Shown: positions 1 to 8,471, numbered from the stretch's first letter. The stretch is DNA of 14,511 nt from JAAYLC01 sp964636665 (GCA_964636665.1 CAZWVT010000047.1:1-14511); one strand, 5' to 3'. Program-made: numbers and translations. Notes: generated by a model not told the origin, from the letters alone.

Positions 1-672
1 ATTGATTTCCAAAACGGCGTCCAATAAAAGTCGATGGTTTGACAAATATTCCGTATCGTCCATACGAAGCGAAATCAAAGTTTCGGAATGTGTATCCAAT
101 CGGGTAACAGTTTCAGAAAGATCGCCGGTTCCGCGATGTTCAAAATTCGTAAGCATAAACAGAATTTTGGAGCTTTCATCCAAATATTGAATGTTGGAAT
201 TCTTGATGCTGTAATTTTTTAAATTTAAGGTAAACGATTCTTCATCAGTTACTTCACTGCTTGACGAGACCTCTTTTTGTTCAAGCATGATGTCGTAATT
301 GGCAGCTCCGGTTGAGTCCACTTTAATATTTACAAACGCATTGTCTAAATGAAATGCATCTAATTGTAAATCTTTGGTTTTAAAAAGCTGCATAATGCCC
401 ATTTCCAGGTTGACAGTACCACTTACCAGAGTGTCTCCTTCAAAAGGAGCTTTGTTGATGACGCTAAAATTATTTAGTTTCAATGAAGCATCCGGAAAAT
501 TCCTGAATAAACTCAAATCCAGATTTTCCCAATTAACCGTTGCATTCACATTTTCATTGATTGTTTTTAACAAAAGCCTTTCCAGACTTCCGCGAAAAAG
601 AAACGGAGCACTAATAAGCGCTATAAGTAATACGAGGATTACAATACCAAAAATTTTCAGGATTTTTTTCAT
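1..672 (-). CDS. AsmA-like protein, N-terminal part (runs off left edge)
   Basis: Reading the minus strand from the ATG at 672 gives 224 open codons to the window edge, so the gene is partial and only its N-terminus is seen. Residues 4-24 form one strongly hydrophobic segment after MKKILK, an N-terminal inner-membrane anchor. The next part (about 28-130) has the pattern of Bacteroidota AsmA/DUF748-type proteins: short beta-type repeats, an FPDASLKLNNF stretch near 59-69, and LDAFHLDNAFVNIKVDSTG near 104-122. Proteins of this superfamily (AsmA, TamB, YhdP) span the periplasm, and several are implicated in moving lipid to the outer membrane; that role for this one is inference. It is divergent from folK-dNK, and a -7-like box lies about 90 bases upstream. 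Family assignment is by recognition only. Confidence 0.72.
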   Translation of the reverse strand, partial: MKKILKIFGIVILVLLIALISAPFLFRGSLERLLLKTINENVNATVNWENLDLSLFRNFPDASLKLNNFSVINKAPFEGDTLVSGTVNLEMGIMQLFKTKDLQLDAFHLDNAFVNIKVDSTGAANYDIMLEQKEVSSSSEVTDEESFTLNLKNYSIKNSNIQYLDESSKILFMLTNFEHRGTGDLSETVTRLDTHSETLISLRMDDTEYLSNHRLLLDAVLEIN

Positions 673-758
673 AAAACTTAAGATTACTATTTAATGTGAA
701 TAAAAAGAAATTGATTCCACTTTTTTTAAGAATCTTTTTCTCATAGTTTTACAGCCGC

Positions 759-766
759 CAAAATTA
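759..766 (-). promoter_or_regulatory. Candidate -7 box for the AsmA-like gene
   Basis: On the minus strand this reads TAATTTTG, a full match to the Bacteroidota -7 consensus TAnnTTTG, followed by GGCGG. It lies about 87 bases before the AsmA-like start, in the 136-base divergent gap. No clear -33 TTTG is found at the expected spacing, so this is a half-supported call. I found no convincing promoter for folK in the same gap. Confidence 0.4.
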
Positions 767-808
767 CAAGGAAGTCTTGGGTTTTTGCTTAATTTCGTCA
801 TAAATTTA

Positions 809-1948
809 ATGATTACTAACTCAAAACCTTTAACTTATGCATTGCTTTCCTTGGGAAGCAATTTAGGGAAGCGGGAAGAAAATCTTCAACGTGCATTAGA
901 TCTTATTTTTCAACAAATAGGGAATATAACAAAGGTTTCCTCAGTATATGAAACGCCGGCATTGGGGTTTGAAGGTGATGCATTTTTAAATTGTGTCATC
1001 GGAATACGGACAGCGCATTCCGCAAATAAATTAATGGAAGATATTTTGTCGATTGAAAAAACACTCGGTCGCAAGCGAACTAAAAACCCCAATTACGAAT
1101 CTAGAACTATCGACATTGATTTGCTGTTTTTTGAAGATAAAGTCATTCATTCAGATTTTATAACAGTTCCACATCCGAGAATTCAAGAACGTAAATTTGT
1201 ACTTGTTCCGCTGCAAGAAATTGAACCTGAATTTACACATCCGGAGTATAAAAAAGATATAAAAACTTTATTTTCAGAAACATCTGATGCTAGCAATATT
1301 GAAAAAAGCAATTTTAAATTGAAAAATCCGTCAGAAAAATATCGTTTTGACAATTATAATTATATCGCTATCGAAGGAAATATCGGTGCCGGAAAAACGA
1401 GTTTGACCAAGAAAATTGCAAACGATTTTGATGCGAAATTAATTTTAGAACGGTTTAAAGACAATCCTTTTCTACCAAAATTTTATAAAGATCCAAATCG
1501 CTATTCATTTGCTTTGGAAATGTCATTTCTTGCCGACAGGTATCAACAATTAGTCGATGATATTGCCCAGTTGGATTTGTTTAATAATTGGATTATAGCC
1601 GATTATGACATCAATAAATCGTTAATTTTTGCGAGCATCACTTTGCAAGAAGATGAATTTAGACTTTATAAAAAACTGTTCCGAATGATGCACAAAGAAT
1701 TGCCCAAACCTGATTTGTATGTATATCTCCATCAAAATACAGACCGCTTAATGGAAAACATCCAAAAAAGAGGAAGAGAATATGAACGCAGCATTCAACC
1801 GGAATATCTTCAAAAATTAAATACCGGATATTTGAATTACATCAAATCGCCGCTATTTGAAAATGTGAAAATTATCGATATTTCTTCTTTGGATTTCGTA
1901 AAGAACAGAGCAGATTATTTGACTGTTTTAGATAAAATTTTAAATTGA
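809..1948 (+). CDS. folK: FolK (HPPK) fused to a deoxynucleoside kinase
   Basis: A 379-residue two-domain enzyme. Residues 8-150 are 6-hydroxymethyl-7,8-dihydropterin pyrophosphokinase, which transfers pyrophosphate from ATP to the pterin in folate synthesis. Visible motifs are LGSNLG (15-20), YETPALGF (47-54), the metal-binding RTIDIDLLFF (99-108, Asp102 and Asp104) and PHPR (121-124). A polar linker of about 35 residues follows. Residues 185-379 are a deoxynucleoside kinase of the dCK/dGK family: P-loop EGNIGAGKTS (189-198), ERFKDNPFL (214-222, with the likely catalytic Glu214), ADRY (242-245), and the arginine-rich lid RGREYERS (321-328). The frame opens at a TTG at 785, but ATG 809 is preferred because HPPK proteins begin only a few residues before their first strand. 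The fusion is known in Bacteroidota. The natural nucleoside cannot be told from sequence. The gene ends one base before the trmN6 stop. Confidence 0.93.
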   Translation: MITNSKPLTYALLSLGSNLGKREENLQRALDLIFQQIGNITKVSSVYETPALGFEGDAFLNCVIGIRTAHSANKLMEDILSIEKTLGRKRTKNPNYESRTIDIDLLFFEDKVIHSDFITVPHPRIQERKFVLVPLQEIEPEFTHPEYKKDIKTLFSETSDASNIEKSNFKLKNPSEKYRFDNYNYIAIEGNIGAGKTSLTKKIANDFDAKLILERFKDNPFLPKFYKDPNRYSFALEMSFLADRYQQLVDDIAQLDLFNNWIIADYDINKSLIFASITLQEDEFRLYKKLFRMMHKELPKPDLYVYLHQNTDRLMENIQKRGREYERSIQPEYLQKLNTGYLNYIKSPLFENVKIIDISSLDFVKNRADYLTVLDKILN

Positions 1949-1949
1949 T

Positions 1950-2663
1950 TTAATCCATTTTCAGATAAAAATCCCTGACCAAGTTGATATAATCTTTCGT
2001 GTATTTATGCCGAGAAGTTTCTATAATTACAGTATCTGTTTTTGGAGTCGTATTTGTTCGAGCAAAAGCAATTAAACTACGTTTTTCTTCGGATTTTTCA
2101 TTTCCTTTTACTCTGCAAATATTATTAGGAAACAGCTTGTAATTGGATGCGAGCGCAATAAAATGAGCTTCTTCTTTCCGAGGGATGATGACAGAAAAAA
2201 TTCCGTTTTGTTCAAGCAATTGTGAAACTCCCGAAATCAATTCTTCAAAAGGTAAAGCTTCCAAAAATCGCGCTTTATCTCGAGATTCATTTCCCGACTT
2301 TTGATTTTCACTGTAAAACGGCGGATTTGAAACTATCAAATCATATCTGTCATCAATTTCTTCGACAAATTCTTCAAATGAAGCGTGGTAACAAAAAAGA
2401 CGGTCTGACCAAGCAGAGTTTTCAAAATTTTCCACACATTGTTCATAAGCTTCATCGTCAATTTCAATTGCATCTATGAGTTGGGCACCTGAGCGTTGTG
2501 CCAATTGCAATGCTATCAAACCGGTGCCGGTCCCTATGTCCAAAATTGAATTCGGATTGTTTAAAGGTGTCCACGCACCTAATAAAACACCGTCTGTGCC
2601 AACTTTCATCGCACATCGATTTTGGGCAATCTCAAATTGCTTAAACTTAAAAATGTCTTTCAT
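1950..2663 (-). CDS. trmN6: tRNA1(Val) A37 N6-methyltransferase (TrmN6/YfiC type)
   Basis: A 237-residue class I SAM-dependent methyltransferase. It starts with KFKQFEIAQNRCAMKVGTDG (6-25), typical of the YfiC/TrmN6 group. SAM motif I is DIGTGTGLIALQL (42-54), the acidic end of strand 2 is IEID (66-69), and the N6-adenine catalytic motif is NPPF (113-116). The C-terminal YTKDYINLVRDFYLKM (221-236) is the family's usual ending. E. coli YfiC methylates N6 of A37 in tRNA1Val; the same substrate here is inferred from family. It is the last gene of rpsP-rimM-trmN6, starting 8 bases after rimM, so it is very likely cotranscribed. Its stop lies one base from the folK stop on the other strand, and no hairpin terminator separates them. 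Confidence 0.88.
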   Translation of the reverse strand: MKDIFKFKQFEIAQNRCAMKVGTDGVLLGAWTPLNNPNSILDIGTGTGLIALQLAQRSGAQLIDAIEIDDEAYEQCVENFENSAWSDRLFCYHASFEEFVEEIDDRYDLIVSNPPFYSENQKSGNESRDKARFLEALPFEELISGVSQLLEQNGIFSVIIPRKEEAHFIALASNYKLFPNNICRVKGNEKSEEKRSLIAFARTNTTPKTDTVIIETSRHKYTKDYINLVRDFYLKMD

Positions 2664-2671
2664 GTAGATAG

Positions 2672-3196
2672 TTATGAATATAAATCCATAAAACCTTCCG
2701 GCAAATGAAAATGAATGGTTTTATTATCACGATCCACTTTATCTAAAAATTGATCAATCACCGGAACGAGCAGTTTTTGGTTGTTGTGTTCAATCTCAAA
2801 CAAAGCTTGAGCGGTACTGTCATTGATGCCGACAATCGTTCCGAGCGTTCCATAGACAGCATCTTGTGCCGTAAATCCGATGACTTCGTGATAATAAAAT
2901 TGGTTGCCGGTAAGCTTGGGCAATAATTCCAGAGGAAGGTAAAGAGGAGCGCCGATAAGTGCTTCTGCATCTTCTTCGGAATCCACATCTTCAAATTTTA
3001 CGCGAAGCAATTCGCTTTTGTGGAGGTAACTGTCTTCAATAAAAAATGGAATCAGGTTTTTGTGTTGTTCAACAAAAACCGATTCCATTGTTTCATAAAT
3101 TTCAGGCTCGTCAGTATCTAATTTTATCAATACTTCGCCTTTAAAGCTGTATTTCTTAACGACTTTTCCAAGGTAGAAGCAATCTTCCTTTTTCAT
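2672..3196 (-). CDS. rimM: 16S rRNA processing / 30S maturation factor RimM
   Basis: A 174-residue protein with the two RimM domains. The N-terminal beta-barrel (about 5-88) contains YLGKVVKKYSFKGEVLIKL (8-26) and the acidic EDVDSEEDAEALIGAPLY stretch (69-86). The C-terminal PRC-barrel (about 97-172) opens with QFYYHEVIGF (99-108) and closes with the highly conserved LVPVIDQFLDKVD (143-155). RimM binds ribosomal protein uS19 and helps mature the 3' domain of the 30S head. Its length is usual for the family. The start lies 12 bases after the rpsP stop, in the widespread rpsP-rimM pair; in many bacteria trmD follows, whereas here trmN6 does. Confidence 0.94.
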   Translation of the reverse strand: MKKEDCFYLGKVVKKYSFKGEVLIKLDTDEPEIYETMESVFVEQHKNLIPFFIEDSYLHKSELLRVKFEDVDSEEDAEALIGAPLYLPLELLPKLTGNQFYYHEVIGFTAQDAVYGTLGTIVGINDSTAQALFEIEHNNQKLLVPVIDQFLDKVDRDNKTIHFHLPEGFMDLYS

Positions 3197-3208
3197 CGTC
3201 AGTAAGTT

Positions 3209-3781
3209 TTATGCTTCTTTTTCTCCTTCCGGAGTTTCAGTTTCCAGAGCTGCATTTTCCGTGTTGGTTTCTTCGGTTTCAGCAGTTGTTTCGGTTTCAG
3301 TTTCTTCTGCAGCAGCTTCCTCAGGTGCATTTGCAGCAGCAACTTCAGCAGCACGTTTGTCGCTTACTTCTTTTTCAGCTGCAAGACGCTCCGCCTTTTC
3401 CTTTTCCTTAGCTTCAACAAGACTGTCTTTTTTCTTGTCGATAGCGCCTTTTTTGCTTTCCAACCACTCATTGAATTTAGCTTCTGCTTGTTCTTCGGTT
3501 AAAGCACCTTTACGAACGCCGCCCGCCAAGTGATTTTTCAACAAAGCTCCTTTGTAAGAAAGAATCGCACGTACTGTGTCAGTGGGTTGTGCTCCATTTT
3601 GAAGCCAACGGACAGCGTCATCCACGTTTAATTCGATATCGGCAGGATTTGTTGTTGGATTGTAATGTCCGATTTTTTCAATAAATCGACCATCGCGTTT
3701 TGCACGGCTATCTGCTGCTATAATCCAGTAGTAAGGTTTCCCTTTTTTACCGCGTCTTTGTAATCTTAATTTTACAGACAT
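3209..3781 (-). CDS. rpsP: Ribosomal protein bS16 with long acidic C-terminal extension
   Basis: The first 80 or so of 190 residues are a complete bS16, with MSVKLRLQRRGKKGKPYYWI (1-20), the ADSRAKRDGRFIEKIGHYNP segment (23-42) and GAQPTDTVRAILSYKG (63-78). The extension has two parts: residues 85-140 are mixed-charge and probably helical, rich in K, E and A. Residues 150-190 are almost only A, E, T and N, with Lys appearing only at 188, so strongly acidic. E. coli bS16 is only 82 residues; extended forms are usual in Bacteroidota, and I know of no assigned function for the tail. First gene of rpsP-rimM-trmN6. A good -7 box lies 70 bases upstream on the same strand. Confidence 0.95.
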   Translation of the reverse strand: MSVKLRLQRRGKKGKPYYWIIAADSRAKRDGRFIEKIGHYNPTTNPADIELNVDDAVRWLQNGAQPTDTVRAILSYKGALLKNHLAGGVRKGALTEEQAEAKFNEWLESKKGAIDKKKDSLVEAKEKEKAERLAAEKEVSDKRAAEVAAANAPEEAAAEETETETTAETEETNTENAALETETPEGEKEA

Positions 3782-3850
3782 AAATAAATTAATTTTTGAG
3801 GTGCCCGACCTCGGTTATAATTTGTTAATTCCGCCACTTTTAGCGGAGCG

Positions 3851-3858
3851 CAAAGGTA
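3851..3858 (-). promoter_or_regulatory. -7 box of the rpsP-rimM-trmN6 promoter
   Basis: The minus strand reads TACCTTTG followed by CGC, a full match to the Bacteroidota -7 consensus TAnnTTTG. It lies 70 bases upstream of the rpsP ATG, implying a leader of roughly 60 bases. The upstream -33 region is T-rich but has no exact TTTG at the best spacing. Confidence 0.6.
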
Positions 3859-3987
3859 ATGTTTTTTATTTTTGAAAATGAACAGAATGTGATTTTATTT
3901 TTTATCTAAATAGTAATGTTAAAATTTGAATTGTGGACAACTCTTCTAAAATTTCACAATTCAATGCATAGAGAATGTGTATATTTA

Positions 3988-3995
3988 TACTTTTG
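3988..3995 (+). promoter_or_regulatory. -7 box of the dnaE promoter
   Basis: TACTTTTG followed by CAC matches the TAnnTTTG -7 consensus, 66 bases before the dnaE ATG. No clear -33 TTTG is seen at the expected spacing. The 280-base gap between rpsP and dnaE (3782-4061) holds this and the divergent rpsP promoter; I see no other structure in it. Confidence 0.5.
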
Positions 3996-4061
3996 CACGG
4001 CTTTTCTGAAGTGTGTGACTTCCAATCGATTTCAATTATTTATCCTTAATTTTTTTGAAGA

Positions 4062-7000
4062 ATGTATTTAATATTTGATACAGAGACAACCGGTTTACCA
4101 AAAAATTTTAACGCCCCTGTCAGCGATACCGACAACTGGACTCGTTGTGTGCAGATAGCATGGCAACTTCATGACGAGTATGGGCGTTTGATGGAAGCGG
4201 AAAATCACCTTGTTCGTCCCGATGGTTTCAACATTCCGTTTGAGGCCGAAAGCATTCATGGGATTTCTACGGAATTGGCAGAAGAACAAGGAATTCCAAT
4301 CCGGGAGGTCATTCAAAAATTTAGTGATGTTTTGCGTCAGGCAAAGTTTGTTGTCGGACACAATGTCAATTTCGACATCAACATTATGGGTGCCGAATTT
4401 TACAGATTGGGAATTGAAAATCCCTTGTCTGAAATTCCTGTTTTAGATACTTGTACTGAAAATACGGCGCAGCTATGTAAAATTCCCGGCGGAAGAGGCG
4501 GACGATTTAAATTGCCCACACTTTCAGAATTACACGAATATCTTTTTCAAGAATCTTTTGTCGAAGCACACAATGCTTCCGCAGATGTGGAAGCAACCAC
4601 TCGTAGTTTTTTAGAACTCATCAGAAGAAATGTCTATCAGGAAACAGAACTTCAAGCAGAACCGGGATATGTTGCCCGATTTATCGAAGAGAATCTTGAA
4701 GAAATCCAATTGGTGGGACTCAAGCATCTGAATCTTAAAGCAGAATCCGATAAAATAAGGAAACGACATGAGGAATTAAAAAGAAAAGAAAAACCCACAC
4801 GTAATGAGATTCAAGAGAATATTGATGCTTTAGAAGAAGTTCCTTTTGCTCATTTACACAATCATTCCCAGTATTCAGTTTTACAGGCTACTTCTGATAT
4901 CACACAATTGGTAGATGCTGCTGTTTCTTATGGAATGCCGGCTGTTGCATTGACGGACATCGGAAATATGATGGGGGCTTTCCGATTTGTAAAAACCGTA
5001 AATGACCATAACAAAAAGATAGAAAATTCTGAAAATCATTTAAAAGCAATTGTCGGATGTGAGTTTTATGTGTGTCAAAATCATTTGGATAAAACCAGAA
5101 AAGACAACGGTTATCAGGTTGTAATGCTTGCCAAAAACAAAAGAGGCTATCACAATTTGGCCAAAATGTCATCTATAGCTTATACCAAAGGATTCTACTA
5201 CGTCCCGAGAATCGATCGAGAGATAATCGAACAGTTTAAAGAGGATGTCATCGTGTTGACAGGAGGAATACAGGGAGAAGTTCCCAATAAAATCTTGAAT
5301 GTTGGCGAAAAACAAGCAGAAGAAGCGCTTTTGTGGTGGAAAGAACAATTTGGCGATGATTTATATATCGAAATTCAACGTCACAATCAAGAAGATGAAA
5401 ACCGAGTAAACGAAGTCTTGATTGATTTTGCAAGGCGTCATCAGATAAAAATGGTGGCTTGCAACAATACTTTTTACATCAATAAAGAAGATGCGAATGC
5501 TCATGATATTTTGCTGTGTGTAAAAGAAGGTGAAAAACAATCCACGCCCATCGGCAGGGGAAGAGGTTATCGATACGGTCTTCAGAATCAAGAATATTAT
5601 TTTAAGAGTCAGGAAGAAATGAAAGAACTTTTCAAAGATCTTCCTGAAGCCATTGTAAATATTGAAGAAGTAATCTCCAAAATCGAACCTTATACTTTGG
5701 CTCGAAAAGTATTGCTTCCAAATTTTGATATTCCCGAAGATTTTATCAATCCGGAAGATGAAACTGATGGCGGAAAACGCGGAGAAAACTCCTATTTGCG
5801 TTATCTGACCTATAAAGGAGCCAAGCAGAGATATGCTGAAATCAATGAAGTAGATGAAGAAGTTTTGCTGAATTCCGAAACCACTGATTCAATCTCATCA
5901 GAAGCTGTAAAAATCAAAGAACGCCTTGATTTTGAGCTTGATATTATTGCCAGAACCGGTTATCCGGGATATTTTTTGATTGTCCAAGATTTAATTGCAG
6001 AAGCACGAAAAATGGGTGTGTCTGTTGGTCCGGGAAGAGGATCGGCGGCAGGAAGTGCAGTGGCATATTGCCTTGGAATTACAAATATATGTCCAATTAA
6101 ATACGATTTACTTTTTGAGCGTTTTTTAAATCCCGATCGTGTGAGTATGCCGGATATCGATATTGATTTTGACGATGAAGGGCGAAGTCTGGTAATGGAT
6201 TATGTCATAAATAAATATGGTAACAATCAAGTTGCGCAAATTATTACCTACGGAACTATGGCGGCAAAGTCATCTATTAGAGATACTGCTCGGGTATTGG
6301 ATTTGCCGTTGATGGATGCAGACAGAATTTCAAAGTTGATTCCCACCATGGGAAAACTAAAAAAAATATTTGATTTAAAAGATTCTGAATTATCATCTAA
6401 ATTCCGTGCGGATGATTTGTCAAATGTTATGGCATTGCGAAATATAGCAACTTCTGATTCTTTGGAAGGTCAAACAATTAGTCAAGCGCGAATCATTGAA
6501 GGTTCCGTAAGAAATACCGGAGTACACGCATGTGGCGTTATCATTACACCAAGCGATATTACAGATTTTGTTCCTGTAGCAACTGCAAAAGATTCAGATT
6601 TGTATTTGACTCAGTTTGACAACGCTGTTGTAGAAAATGCAGGATTGCTGAAAATGGATTTTTTAGGATTAAAGACGCTTACTCATATTAAAGATGCTGT
6701 GGCTTTAATCAAAGAACGACACAACATCGAACTCAATCCGGATGAGTTGCCTTTAGATGATGAGTTGACTTATCAATTGTTTCAACGCGGGGAAACTGTA
6801 GCGATTTTTCAATATGAATCTGTCGGAATGCAAAAATACATGCGTGATTTGCAACCGACGAGTTTTCCGGATTTAATCGCTATGAATGCGCTGTATCGTC
6901 CGGGACCGATAGAATATATTCCTTCATTTATCGCCAGAAAACACGGCAAAGAAGAAATTACTTATGACCTTCCTGAAATGGAAGAATATCTTGAAGAAAC

Positions 7001-8471
7001 CTACGGAATTACGGTTTATCAAGAGCAGGTGATGTTGCTTTCCCAAAAATTGGCAGGATTTACAAAAGGTGAAGCGGATTCACTCCGAAAAGCAATGGGT
7101 AAAAAACTTCCTGATGTTTTGAAAACCATGAAATCGAAGTTTATCAATCAAGCTAAAGAAAAGGGACACGATGATAAAATTCTCGAAAAAATATGGAAAG
7201 ATTGGGAGGCCTTTGCACATTATGCATTTAACAAATCACACTCCACTTGTTATGCTTGGATAGCTTATCAAACAGCCTATTTAAAAGCGCATTATCCGGC
7301 GGAGTTTATGGCTGCGGTACTTTCAAACAGTATGAATGATATTAAAGAAGTTTCATTGCTAATGGAAGAATGCAGAAGAATGGGAATTCCAATTTTAGGA
7401 CCTGATGTCAATGAATCCAATTATACTTTTACCGTAAATGATGACAATGCCATTCGTTTTGGAATGGGCGCAGTGAAAGGCGTAGGTCGTTCGGCGGTAG
7501 AAACTATTGTAAAAAATAGAGAAAAAGGGAAATACACTTCAGTTTTTGATTTGTCCAAACGGATTGATTTACGAGCGGCAAACAAACGCGCTTTTGAAAA
7601 CTTGGCTTTGGCAGGAGGATTTGATGGATTCGGAGCTGATCGCGCACAGTATTTTCACAGAGATGTCGAAGGTGTTTTATTTCTCGAAAAAATTTTACGC
7701 TATGCTGCAAAGTTTCAGGAAAATGAAAATTCAATGCAAATCAGTTTATTTGGTGAAGCCAGTGAAGTTCAATTTCCGGAACCCGAAATTCCGGCTTGCG
7801 AATCATGGGGAACTATGAAAAAACTGCATCAGGAAAAAGAAGTGGTTGGATTGTATATTTCCGGACATCCGCTGGATGATTATAAATACACCATTAAAAA
7901 TTTTACAACCGCATCTCTCAGACAGTTTAAAGACTTAAACGAATTGATAAACAGAGAACTTCAAGTAGCAGGAATCGTGTCTGATGTAAAGCACCTGGAA
8001 GGTCGCGACGGGCAAGGTTTTGGGATTTTTCAATTGGAAGATTATGAAGACAGCTTTGAGTTTAGGCTATATGGAGAAGATTATTTAAAATTCAGGCACT
8101 TTTTGGTAATCAATACATTTATACATACTAAAGTCGTGGTGAGAGAAGGTTGGGTAAGTAGAAAAACAGGTAAAAAGGGAGATCCTCGAATAAATATTCA
8201 AAATATCGGATTGTTAAAAGATGTAATCGATAAGCAATCCAAAAAATTGTCGATAGCATTGCCTGTCACTAAAATTGACGATAAAATGATAGATTGGTTG
8301 TCGCTTTTGATAAATGAAAATTCCGGAAATAAAAATTTAGAAGTTCAAATATTTGACAGCTCAGAACCGCAGCATAGTGTGGCTTTGTCTAGTAAAAAGT
8401 ACAGAATTGATATCTCTCCGACGTTGATGAATGAACTTGAAAAAAAGCAGATTTATTTCAAGTTAAGTTGA
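4062..8471 (+). CDS. dnaE: DNA polymerase III alpha (DnaE) with fused N-terminal exonuclease domain
   Basis: A 1469-residue replicative polymerase; E. coli DnaE has 1160. Residues 1-190 are a DnaQ-like DEDDh 3'-5' exonuclease: FDTETTG (Asp6, Glu8), GHNVNFD (Asp105) and HNASAD (His170, Asp175). A charged linker (about 190-260) follows. The PHP domain (261-490) begins HLHNHSQYS, but six of nine metal ligands appear replaced. The palm holds GPGRGSAAGS (656-665) and PDIDID (697-702; Asp698 and Asp700 match the E. coli catalytic pair), with the third aspartate in KMDFLGLKTLT (Asp866). AFNKSHSTCYAW (1055-1066) lies in the fingers. A clamp-binding QISLF (1226-1230) sits where E. coli has QADMF, followed by an OB-fold (about 1299-1385). 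All polymerase residues look intact. The fused exonuclease is probably the proofreader. The start follows an A/T-rich leader and is two codons before the first exonuclease strand. Confidence 0.97.
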   Translation: MYLIFDTETTGLPKNFNAPVSDTDNWTRCVQIAWQLHDEYGRLMEAENHLVRPDGFNIPFEAESIHGISTELAEEQGIPIREVIQKFSDVLRQAKFVVGHNVNFDINIMGAEFYRLGIENPLSEIPVLDTCTENTAQLCKIPGGRGGRFKLPTLSELHEYLFQESFVEAHNASADVEATTRSFLELIRRNVYQETELQAEPGYVARFIEENLEEIQLVGLKHLNLKAESDKIRKRHEELKRKEKPTRNEIQENIDALEEVPFAHLHNHSQYSVLQATSDITQLVDAAVSYGMPAVALTDIGNMMGAFRFVKTVNDHNKKIENSENHLKAIVGCEFYVCQNHLDKTRKDNGYQVVMLAKNKRGYHNLAKMSSIAYTKGFYYVPRIDREIIEQFKEDVIVLTGGIQGEVPNKILNVGEKQAEEALLWWKEQFGDDLYIEIQRHNQEDENRVNEVLIDFARRHQIKMVACNNTFYINKEDANAHDILLCVKEGEKQSTPIGRGRGYRYGLQNQEYYFKSQEEMKELFKDLPEAIVNIEEVISKIEPYTLARKVLLPNFDIPEDFINPEDETDGGKRGENSYLRYLTYKGAKQRYAEINEVDEEVLLNSETTDSISSEAVKIKERLDFELDIIARTGYPGYFLIVQDLIAEARKMGVSVGPGRGSAAGSAVAYCLGITNICPIKYDLLFERFLNPDRVSMPDIDIDFDDEGRSLVMDYVINKYGNNQVAQIITYGTMAAKSSIRDTARVLDLPLMDADRISKLIPTMGKLKKIFDLKDSELSSKFRADDLSNVMALRNIATSDSLEGQTISQARIIEGSVRNTGVHACGVIITPSDITDFVPVATAKDSDLYLTQFDNAVVENAGLLKMDFLGLKTLTHIKDAVALIKERHNIELNPDELPLDDELTYQLFQRGETVAIFQYESVGMQKYMRDLQPTSFPDLIAMNALYRPGPIEYIPSFIARKHGKEEITYDLPEMEEYLEETYGITVYQEQVMLLSQKLAGFTKGEADSLRKAMGKKLPDVLKTMKSKFINQAKEKGHDDKILEKIWKDWEAFAHYAFNKSHSTCYAWIAYQTAYLKAHYPAEFMAAVLSNSMNDIKEVSLLMEECRRMGIPILGPDVNESNYTFTVNDDNAIRFGMGAVKGVGRSAVETIVKNREKGKYTSVFDLSKRIDLRAANKRAFENLALAGGFDGFGADRAQYFHRDVEGVLFLEKILRYAAKFQENENSMQISLFGEASEVQFPEPEIPACESWGTMKKLHQEKEVVGLYISGHPLDDYKYTIKNFTTASLRQFKDLNELINRELQVAGIVSDVKHLEGRDGQGFGIFQLEDYEDSFEFRLYGEDYLKFRHFLVINTFIHTKVVVREGWVSRKTGKKGDPRINIQNIGLLKDVIDKQSKKLSIALPVTKIDDKMIDWLSLLINENSGNKNLEVQIFDSSEPQHSVALSSKKYRIDISPTLMNELEKKQIYFKLS

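Noticed and set aside
374..694. Plus-strand open frame opposite the AsmA-like gene
   Set aside because: The minus strand gives 224 uninterrupted codons with a membrane anchor and family-like sequence; the plus-strand frame is its shadow.
785..808. TTG start giving FolK eight more residues
   Set aside because: The extra residues are not part of the HPPK fold, and ATG 809 places the first strand where the family has it.
3211..3533. Plus-strand open frames opposite rpsP
   Set aside because: They are low-complexity antisense reads of the E/A/T-rich bS16 tail and have no start context or protein features.
4707..4721. QLVGL in the DnaE exonuclease-PHP linker as a second clamp-binding motif
   Set aside because: It lacks the aromatic or LF ending of clamp motifs; QISLF at residues 1226-1230 is a much better match at the expected position.
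4095..5591. Minus-strand open frames inside dnaE
   Set aside because: They are short, show no recognisable domain, and lie opposite a fully conserved coding sequence.
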